A DNA stretch of 64,000 nt from Exiguobacterium sp. AM39-5BH (GTDB taxonomy: Bacteria; Bacillota; Bacilli; Exiguobacteriales; Exiguobacteriaceae): assembly GCF_003467445.1 (NCBI RefSeq), contig NZ_QSGS01000003.1, forward strand, positions 1-64,000. The letters run 5' to 3'. This document shows positions 58,513-64,000 of this stretch, in pieces. The notes under the pieces were generated by a model. The model saw nothing but the letters and a program-made list of their open reading frames with translations, made no database searches and had not been told where the DNA came from. The position numbers were made by a program, and so were the translations under genes. Within the stretch, counting starts at the first letter, position 1, and each line of letters starts with the position of its first letter.

Positions 58513-58977
58513 ATGAAGAAGTTACTCTTATCCGTCTCTCTGTTCGCAGGAACAATGCTTGCTTTATCTGCTTGCGGAGGAACGGACACGGTTGAAACGA
58601 TTGACGACAGACCCGTTATTCATTTCGATGCCGGTTCAATCATTTCGTCAGCACGCGACCATCAAATCAAGATGCTCACGCTATCGAGTGTTCCGACCGA
58701 TGTCGTTGCCATATCCGGAGCGGTTAAAGAATTGCAGGGCATGCAAGCAGACAACGACACTTATTTAGCCGAACTGGAGGGATTGCGACATGAGGATTCC
58801 TCGGCCGATGAGTTTAAAGACCTCGTTGTCGAATATTTAGAAGCGGAAAACGCGTATGTCGATCAAACCATCGAGGACTTATACGGTGGAGGCACGAGCC
58901 GCCCAAGTCGATTTTCGATGGAGTCGCTCTACTCGCGAATAAACGCAAACGTATCAGACTTCCGATATGAGCCATAA
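58513..58977 (+). CDS. Small lipoprotein of unknown function
   Basis: This 154-residue protein has a lipoprotein signal MKKLLLSVSLFAGTMLALSAC with lipobox LSAC (Cys21). The mature part is acidic and partly helical, with a SADEFKDLVVEYLEAENAY segment. It is presumably tethered to the outer membrane face. ATG 58513 lies 7 bases after GGAGG; nearer start codons touch the ribosome site. No family is recognised. Confidence 0.75.
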   Translation: MKKLLLSVSLFAGTMLALSACGGTDTVETIDDRPVIHFDAGSIISSARDHQIKMLTLSSVPTDVVAISGAVKELQGMQADNDTYLAELEGLRHEDSSADEFKDLVVEYLEAENAYVDQTIEDLYGGGTSRPSRFSMESLYSRINANVSDFRYEP

Positions 58978-58993
58978 TGAATGACTAAATAAT

Positions 58994-59034
58994 ATGAAAA
59001 CGTGTATGCAGAAGATGTGATACACGTTTTCAGC
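58994..59034 (+). terminator. Terminator after the lipoprotein gene
   Basis: GAAAACGTGTAT and ATACACGTTTTC pair over 12 bp around a GCAGAAGATGTG-type loop, followed by weak T-rich sequence. Confidence 0.7.
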
Positions 59035-59277
59035 CTCTATATCAGCGTATTCAAAAAGCCTCAATCTAACAGATTACATCGCACAGCCCTAAACGTAGCT
59101 AGGTGACGTAATTCGTAGTGAGGTTTTTTTTTTTTTAGTTGGTGACAGAAATCAACCCTTAAGAAGGCAATCAATCTAAACTGAAATGTTTCTCTAGACG
59201 TGCTTAAAGGAAACAGTATATAGCTGAGTAGGATTTTAGTGATGATGAGGGCTATAAAAGGGGACGAGGTGTGGACC
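59035..59277. other. Intergenic region with a T12 run and possible structured RNA
   Basis: CCTCA (59060 on) pairs with TGAGG just before an uninterrupted run of about 12 T (59125-59137). Between them lie further short complementary stretches (CGTAG/CTACG type). It looks like a long-loop terminator or a small RNA with its own terminator. No ORF is supported. The region is AT-rich. Confidence 0.35.
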
Positions 59278-60090
59278 ATGTTGAACGGGGCAAAATTTTT
59301 CGAGCAGTTAGTGATCAATGTCGTGAAATTGCCAGGGGTGAAAGTAGATCGAACAGAGTTTTTAGCAAAAAGTTTTAGTAAGCATGTGACCGCGCGTCAG
59401 TTAGCAGACATCCTTGAAAAAGGACCGGTTCAATCAAACGTTTCAAAAAAGTTGATTCGACGAGTCGCGAAGAAGACCATCTTGAATCGAACGATGAAAA
59501 GTTCATCGGCTTCGTTTGCCGCGGGGTTACCTGGTGGGGTGGTCATGGCGGCCACTGTTCCAGCGGACACGGCTCAATTCTTTGGTGTAGCGCTTCGAGT
59601 GGCTCAAGAAATTGGTTATATCTATGGATATGAAGATTTTTGGAGTGAGAATGGCCTAGATGTCAATCGAGTGAGCGGAGAATTGATTTTGTTTCTCGGT
59701 GTCATGTTTGGTGTTGGCGGAGCGACGGCCACCATTAAAGTGTTGTCTTCGCAATTATCCAAACAAGCATTAAAGAAAATTCCGAATCGAGCAATGATGC
59801 AGACCATTTATTATCCGATTCTTAAGAAGATGGGAAGCTACATCGGATTGAAGATGACGAGAAAATCTTTCGCGCAAGGGATTTCGAAAGTGATTCCTAT
59901 CGCTGGAGGTGTGATTTCAGGTTGGATCACGTATTCATCCATGCATCAAATGGGGAATAGACTACTGACAGCACTTGAAGAAAGCATGGATCTCTCTGAT
60001 GAGGAACTTGTAGCGAGTATCAAAGAGATGAAACAAGAAATTCCGAACATGACTGAGAAAGATTTCGGGATTTTGCAAGCGAGCGTGTAA
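59278..60090 (+). CDS. EcsC-like family protein
   Basis: The product has about 270 residues. The segment FAAGLPGGVVMAATVPADTAQFFGVALRVAQEIGYIYGYEDFW is like the EcsC family, as is a late IPIAGGVISGWITYSSM; between them is a hydrophobic stretch that may enter the membrane. EcsC proteins are of unknown role, linked to an ABC transporter in Bacillus. ATG 59278 has GAGGT 7 bases upstream; the frame is open to 59239. Lower GC than the genes before it hints at a different origin. Confidence 0.65.
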   Translation: MLNGAKFFEQLVINVVKLPGVKVDRTEFLAKSFSKHVTARQLADILEKGPVQSNVSKKLIRRVAKKTILNRTMKSSSASFAAGLPGGVVMAATVPADTAQFFGVALRVAQEIGYIYGYEDFWSENGLDVNRVSGELILFLGVMFGVGGATATIKVLSSQLSKQALKKIPNRAMMQTIYYPILKKMGSYIGLKMTRKSFAQGISKVIPIAGGVISGWITYSSMHQMGNRLLTALEESMDLSDEELVASIKEMKQEIPNMTEKDFGILQASV

Positions 60091-60166
60091 ACAAGGAGAT
60101 GAAAATAAGTTTGGCAGACGGTGACGAGCGGTAGAAGGACATCATGAGTGTAACGGAGGAGACGAC

Positions 60167-60370
60167 ATGAAATCGTATGAAATTGAATTCCATATGATCA
60201 ATGATGAGGTGTTGACGCAAGTGGTGGAAGCGGAGAGTCGCTATGCGGCGCTCGAATCGATTTATCAATCGTTCCGTCATGCGACGGACGGATTCGTCCA
60301 GTTCGAGGATGAATGGATCATTTTCCTCGACCATGTCGTGTATGTGAAGGCGTTTGAGATTGTGGAGTAG
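60167..60370 (+). CDS. Small uncharacterised 67-residue protein
   Basis: This acidic, mostly alpha-beta protein (MKSYEIEFHMINDEVLTQVV) has no signal or membrane segment. Its ATG overlaps the stop of an eight-codon frame (60144-60170) in ATGA, and GGAGGAG lies 7 bases upstream. The next gene, a MazG-like pyrophosphohydrolase, starts 9 bases after its stop, so they are probably one unit. I do not recognise the family. Confidence 0.6.
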   Translation: MKSYEIEFHMINDEVLTQVVEAESRYAALESIYQSFRHATDGFVQFEDEWIIFLDHVVYVKAFEIVE

Positions 60371-60379
60371 GGGGCAGCT

Positions 60380-60703
60380 ATGGTGAAGCATAACAAGTTA
60401 GTTCGAGACCGTGTGCCTGAACTGATTCAAGCAGAGGGCAAACAGGTCATCGTCAAACGTTTGAATCAGGCCGAACATTTCGAACAAGCACGACTGAAGC
60501 TATATGAAGAATTAAAAGAGTATGAAGATGCGAACATCGATGAGGAGTGCCTTGAAGAGCTGGCAGATATCCTTGAACTCGCGTATGAACTAGGGAAGAT
60601 GCATGGGGCTTCGTTTGAAGAGATGAATGCGATTCGTGCCGAGAAGCGGGAACGGAAAGGTGGATTTGAGAAGGGATTGTTTTTGGAGGAAGTCTTAGAG
60701 TGA
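60380..60703 (+). CDS. MazG-like/phosphoribosyl-ATP pyrophosphohydrolase-family protein
   Basis: This 107-residue all-helical protein starts KHNKLVRDRVPELI, the signature of the small MazG-like group. It has the metal-binding EExxD-like pattern in YEELKEYEDANIDEECLEELADILE. Such enzymes hydrolyse (d)NTPs or related pyrophosphates and may clean damaged nucleotides. It is preceded by GTAGGGGG. A strong terminator follows. Confidence 0.83.
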   Translation: MVKHNKLVRDRVPELIQAEGKQVIVKRLNQAEHFEQARLKLYEELKEYEDANIDEECLEELADILELAYELGKMHGASFEEMNAIRAEKRERKGGFEKGLFLEEVLE

Positions 60704-60711
60704 AAAGCTAC

Positions 60712-60750
60712 AGCCTGCAAACTAGTAATGAGTTTGCAGGCTGTCTTTTA
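60712..60750. terminator. Terminator between convergent genes, at the island edge
   Basis: ACAGCCTGCAAACT and AGTTTGCAGGCTGT pair over 14 bp around AGTAATG, followed by CTTTTAATT. It marks the junction with the AT-rich operon. Confidence 0.85.
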
Positions 60751-61215
60751 ATTAAATGGCAATTCTTTAACTAAATCTTCAGTTTGAAACTCTCGATTCT
60801 CATATTCATTCATCAAATCTAGATATGCATTTTGAGCAGTTTCAGGGTCGGTCAAGAATACCTCTAGCTTTCTGTAAAGCATGTCCAGTCCACCAGCTGC
60901 ATACTCCTCAATGATTTCAAAGTTATCAAGAGAAGCATCTTCTGTGTCATCACTTGCATCGGGATCCACTGTAAAGCTTTCAAATGCATCTTCTAAGTGC
61001 ATGATTAATTTCATGAACTGTAAATCTTGTTCTGAAAAAATTCCTAGCAAAATTTCTGGACCGGCTTTAATTTTCTTTCTACGCTCGTTACTGTAGCCAA
61101 ACAATAACGCTGCCATAAATGTGTCTTTGTATGTCTCAAACAATTGAGCATCTTCTCTTAATGCCGTGTACATATGATCTTGTGTGCTATCACGACGAAC
61201 TGATCGCTTTGCCAT
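60748..61215 (-). CDS. Dnd-system-associated-like protein (155 residues)
   Basis: The N-terminal half (ALREDAQLFETYKDTFMAALLFGYSNERRKKI) resembles the small proteins found with DNA phosphorothioation genes (Dnd-associated protein 4 type), but the match is from memory only. The centre is very acidic (DASDDTEDASLDNFE). Its ATG overlaps the ATPase stop by one base (TAATG), so it is translated with it. The gene is AT-rich, as is the whole operon. DndE is less likely given the residues seen. Confidence 0.55.
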   Translation of the reverse strand: MAKRSVRRDSTQDHMYTALREDAQLFETYKDTFMAALLFGYSNERRKKIKAGPEILLGIFSEQDLQFMKLIMHLEDAFESFTVDPDASDDTEDASLDNFEIIEEYAAGGLDMLYRKLEVFLTDPETAQNAYLDLMNEYENREFQTEDLVKELPFN

Positions 61216-63233
61216 TACATTACCTCCGCAATTTCAGTATGTTCTCCTGAAACTTCATTCGTGTGATTAAGAAGTTTATAAGATTTACCTACCCGGTGAT
61301 TAATCGCTTCGTCTACTTCGCCACGCCATTGCGAGGTAGATACGATTACAACTACTTGATCAGATAATTTAGGAAGATTCGTAGCTACCCGAGAACGATG
61401 ATCGGCATCAAGTGCTCCAAACGGAGAATCCATGACGAGGGGAAAAATGTTTCCGAGCTTTAAATCTTCATCTAAAGCATGACCCTTTTCTTTATCTTTA
61501 TATTCCCGAGTTAAATCTACAATAGCTCCGATAAAAGCCAAGCTTGTGATTTGAGATTCACCTTGAGACAGCCCGATATTTCCTCCATTCACATCAGACA
61601 CCAGTAACTCGTAATTGTCTGTCAACGAAATCGGATAATCTTTTCTTAACAACTGCGAATAGGTTATCTTAATTTTTTCTTCTAATTCAGATTTAACTTG
61701 AGATTCTCTTAGTTTTAATAGACCGACCAAAGTATCCTTTACTTTAGTCGCAGACTCTAGAGCAAATTGAAGTTTAAGTTGTCGCTCTTCGGCCTTAGTT
61801 AATTTACTTATTTCTTTATTCAAAAGCTCTTCTTCTTTTGAAAGTTCATCAATGGAACGGATTAAATCGTCAATCTGTGTCTGAGCTTTAACAATAGCAG
61901 TTCGGACTGCTGACTCTTTTTCAATTAAGTTGGTAGAGTTTTCGATATTGCGTGAGCTCGTCTTCATCCGCTCTTCAATTTCTCGTAATTCTTCTTCAAA
62001 TGTTTGAAGTGTTGCTCGCAATTCTTCGCGCTCGCTAATCAATCGTTTTATTTCTGAGTAAAAATGTGTTCTAGCAACTTCCCAACCGCTTAACTGGAAA
62101 TAAAGATGATCCATTTCGTTTTTCGATGTTGATAAATCCAACACTTCATTTTGTACTTTTTCTAATGTTGAAATAGAGGCTGATTCGAGTTCATGTCCAC
62201 AAAGACATTTTCCATTTGAAAGTAAAGATGGAATCAGCTCGGGATGAATCAACTTCTCAATCGTATCTCGCTGATCTGTGCGGGCGATCCGCTGGAATCT
62301 CTTGATTGGTAACTTCGAGAAAGCAAGGTACCCGGAATTGGACAACTGATTTCTTAGTTCTTTTAGTTTGTCATCAAATGCATTCTTCGTTTCGGTAATG
62401 GATTCAACCAGATGGTCCCGAGTTGTTTGAAAAGTTCTAGTCTCCTCTCCATTTCGAAGCGCATTTTCGATGCTTTTTAATTCGTTTTGAGCGGCTGACA
62501 GTTCTTGTTTTGTTTCAGCTAACTGATGTTTCTTTTTTACTTTGTCTTCTTCAAGTTGATTGATTCGCAAGTATTTCTCGCTCAATTCACTTTTTACGTT
62601 TTTTGATACTTCGTCACGTAACTTCACGATGGTTTTACTTAGATGCTCAATTGAATTATCAAATAGTTCTAATCCCATCATTCGTTTGATGGAGTCTCGA
62701 ATTTCAGAATAAGCCTCTTTCTTTCCTAAGTGGTCCATCCGCTCTCCATCGAAGAAAAAGAACGTATGGAGTTTGTATGGTAAAATTCGATTAATTTCAT
62801 AAGCAATATCTCTAATTTTTGTTGATTGATTTGTAGCAATATTACGCTTAGTAAGTTCAACTTTTTGATTCACAGTCTTATTTTTTGGGAGATTGAGTAC
62901 GTTTGTCTCGTCATCATATTTTGCATGTAGAAGCCGACGAAGGTCATATTCGTAGTCGTTGTGTTCGAACCTAATTCGAACTGATGTACTTAAATCTTCT
63001 CGATGATTTGTGCTTTCATGAATGGCTTTGTTATTAAAAATAGACTCAGGGTTTGGTAGTTTGAGTTCTCGGCCATAAAACCCCCAAATTAATGCGGTCA
63101 ATAGTGCCGTTTTACCACTACCATTTTCTCCATGGATGACAGTAACATTTTTTCCTGATCCGTGAGCAAATTCAATTTCATTCTGGCCATAATACTGACG
63201 AAAATTTTCAATGACGATTTGCTTAAGAATCAT
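61215..63233 (-). CDS. DndD-like SMC/RecF-type ATPase
   Basis: This 672-residue protein has an N-terminal ATPase lobe with Walker A GENGSGKT at residues 35-42, the FFFFDGERMDHLG segment seen in DndD, long coiled-coil arms (about 190-560) with a CLCGHE turn near the middle that may bind zinc, and a C-terminal lobe with signature LSQGESQI and Walker B PLVMDSPFGALD. DndD works in DNA phosphorothioation; related ATPases occur in other defence operons. ATG 63233 follows AAGGAG; the longer frame does not. It lies one base after the small gene's stop. Confidence 0.8.
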   Translation of the reverse strand: MILKQIVIENFRQYYGQNEIEFAHGSGKNVTVIHGENGSGKTALLTALIWGFYGRELKLPNPESIFNNKAIHESTNHREDLSTSVRIRFEHNDYEYDLRRLLHAKYDDETNVLNLPKNKTVNQKVELTKRNIATNQSTKIRDIAYEINRILPYKLHTFFFFDGERMDHLGKKEAYSEIRDSIKRMMGLELFDNSIEHLSKTIVKLRDEVSKNVKSELSEKYLRINQLEEDKVKKKHQLAETKQELSAAQNELKSIENALRNGEETRTFQTTRDHLVESITETKNAFDDKLKELRNQLSNSGYLAFSKLPIKRFQRIARTDQRDTIEKLIHPELIPSLLSNGKCLCGHELESASISTLEKVQNEVLDLSTSKNEMDHLYFQLSGWEVARTHFYSEIKRLISEREELRATLQTFEEELREIEERMKTSSRNIENSTNLIEKESAVRTAIVKAQTQIDDLIRSIDELSKEEELLNKEISKLTKAEERQLKLQFALESATKVKDTLVGLLKLRESQVKSELEEKIKITYSQLLRKDYPISLTDNYELLVSDVNGGNIGLSQGESQITSLAFIGAIVDLTREYKDKEKGHALDEDLKLGNIFPLVMDSPFGALDADHRSRVATNLPKLSDQVVVIVSTSQWRGEVDEAINHRVGKSYKLLNHTNEVSGEHTEIAEVM

Positions 63234-63234
63234 G

Positions 63235-63423
63235 TCAGATGTACTCCTTTTTAATGAGTTTTGAGAATTCATCGGGCAGTTGTGCAGCGGTAAACGATCC
63301 TTCTTTGTCTAAGTAGTCTTTTTCTAATCGAATAATATTTTGAAGAATTTGTTGTTCTATTTCTGTCAGATTGTTTAATAATGCATACACATCTTGTTCA
63401 TTAGATGATTGGTTCGGGTTCAT
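63235..63423 (-). CDS. Small protein of a DNA-modification-type operon
   Basis: This 62-residue, mostly helical protein (ALLNNLTEIEQQILQNIIRLE, then a final SKLIKKEYI) has no signal. A gene of this kind, between a helicase and a DndD-like ATPase, is known in DNA-modification islands of Firmicutes, but I cannot confirm the family. ATG 63423 has GAGGTG 6 bases upstream; an ATG at 63444 overlaps the helicase stop without a ribosome site. Confidence 0.55.
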   Translation of the reverse strand: MNPNQSSNEQDVYALLNNLTEIEQQILQNIIRLEKDYLDKEGSFTAAQLPDEFSKLIKKEYI

Positions 63424-63443
63424 TGAATTCACCTCATAGTTCA

Positions 63444-64000
63444 TTATAGGTCAACTAAATTAAATGCTTCTTTAATTGGATTTAAGATACGAAGTGCTTG
63501 ATAATGGTTTTCAGATATTGATGCAAATTCATTAACTCGTTTCAGTTCATTCATTAAAAGTCGTCTTTCAATGTTAAACTCTTTGTCAGTGAGCAAGTCA
63601 ATTTCTGACAAGGGGCGTGGAATAACGATATAGTCGTGGATGTAGGCATACTCTTTTCCCGGGTGCTTTCTTAATATTCTTCCGCGGCGTTGGATAAACT
63701 CCTTAGGATTAGTCGTACTCGCTAAAATGTAAGCGGTCTCAGCGGAAGGGACGTCTACGCCTTCATCCAAACAACGAATGGCAACAAGCGCCTGAATGGT
63801 GTTCTCTGAGAAATCTTTTAAGAGCTCCTGCCGAAGTTCTTTTGTTTCAGTCGAAGTGAAGGTTTTAGCTACAATCCTCAAATCGTCGTTTAAGAATTGA
63901 GCAATATGATCGACATGACGTTGATCTTCCTTAGAATGATCACCACAATACACAATGGTATGAGTTAGGTTATCTTGGGTACTAAGTTGCTGTTTCAACA
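63444..64000 (-). CDS. Superfamily 2 helicase, C-terminal part (truncated by the window edge)
   Basis: Only the last ~185 residues are in the window; the frame is open at 64000. They contain helicase motifs V (VAIRCLDEGVDVPSAE) and VI (FIQRRGRILRK), typical of SF2 DEAD/DEAH or type I R-like helicases. A C-terminal extension rich in Glu and Leu follows. In Dnd-type islands a helicase of this type often acts in restriction. It is the first gene seen of the operon. Other operon genes probably lie beyond the edge. Confidence 0.8.
   Translation of the reverse strand, partial: LKQQLSTQDNLTHTIVYCGDHSKEDQRHVDHIAQFLNDDLRIVAKTFTSTETKELRQELLKDFSENTIQALVAIRCLDEGVDVPSAETAYILASTTNPKEFIQRRGRILRKHPGKEYAYIHDYIVIPRPLSEIDLLTDKEFNIERRLLMNELKRVNEFASISENHYQALRILNPIKEAFNLVDL

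Noticed and set aside
60091..60170. Micro-ORFs before the 67-residue gene (MKISLADGDER and MSVTEETT)
   Set aside because: The first has its ribosome site touching the ATG and neither shows any sign of function; the ATGA overlap may be chance.
1..64000. CRISPR arrays, tRNA and rRNA genes, prophage genes, origin
   Set aside because: No regularly spaced repeats, tRNA-like cloverleaf, rRNA stretch or phage structural gene was seen on reading both strands; a covariance-model scan would be needed to be sure about tRNAs.

Overview
The window looks like the chromosome of a low-to-mid-GC Gram-positive rod of the Bacillales, most likely Exiguobacterium or a close relative. This is inferred from gene content and order, not from a database search. 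The supporting evidence is the yqeG-yqeH-aroE-yhbY-nadD-yqeK-rsfS-methyltransferase string, the zapA-cvpA-polX-mutS2-DUF350 string, an LtaS-type lipoteichoic acid synthase, OhrR/Ohr, BdbC/BdbD with a Sco lipoprotein, consensus cre, PerR-like and Fur-like sites, and AGGAGG-type ribosome binding sites. Codon use is GC-rich and fairly uniform. The exceptions are the high-GC TnpB element near 33-34 kb and the AT-rich last 3 kb. No rRNA, tRNA or CRISPR array was found.

Layout. 0-7.7 kb: a HAD phosphatase, small membrane and thioredoxin-like proteins, psd, then the ribosome-assembly/NAD operon. 7.8-11.4 kb: a VOC protein, a membrane protein, catalase behind two PerR-like boxes, and an NfsA-type nitroreductase. 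11.4-15.7 kb: a thiol/sulfur cluster with a TlpA-like membrane protein, a persulfide dioxygenase-rhodanese protein, two small rhodaneses and a TauE exporter; a CsoR/CstR-type operator lies between the divergent rhodaneses. 15.9-19.3 kb: ltaS, then a decayed zone with a doubly broken methyltransferase, an orphan TnpB-element right end and a doubly broken DUF2512 gene. 19.4-22 kb: an isochorismatase-family hydrolase and an ABC-2 transporter. 22.3-26.5 kb: odhA-odhB behind a consensus cre. 26.5-32.4 kb: a sensor diguanylate cyclase, bdbD-bdbC-sco, a metallo-beta-lactamase-fold protein and an MFS exporter with a Fur-like box. 32.5-34.4 kb: a RelB/RelE-type toxin-antitoxin pair split by a 1.43-kb TnpB element. 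34.5-51 kb: oxidoreductases, HlyIII, DUF1836, an ABC-F protein behind an attenuator-like leader, a cation efflux protein behind a CadC-like operator, ohr/ohrR, a CAP-domain protein, a glutathione peroxidase, VanZ and a CwlO-like hydrolase. 51-58 kb: a symporter and the zapA-cvpA-polX-mutS2 operon. 58-60.7 kb: small, partly unrecognised proteins. 60.7-64 kb: an AT-rich operon with a DndD-like ATPase and a helicase, running off the window.

The strongest findings are three. (1) The TnpB element can be excised on paper to restore an antitoxin-toxin ATGA overlap, which gives a TTTAA target motif and a predicted guide; a relic of the same right end, with a compensatory base-pair change, survives 14 kb away. 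(2) The ABC-F gene has a leader with two overlapping micro-ORFs, a terminator and a possible antiterminator. (3) The right edge carries a DNA-modification/defence-like operon.

About eleven genes carry single-base indels, nearly all one-base deletions and often in short G or C runs. Most are better read as sequence errors than as biology. The affected genes are annotated at full length, with the break noted.
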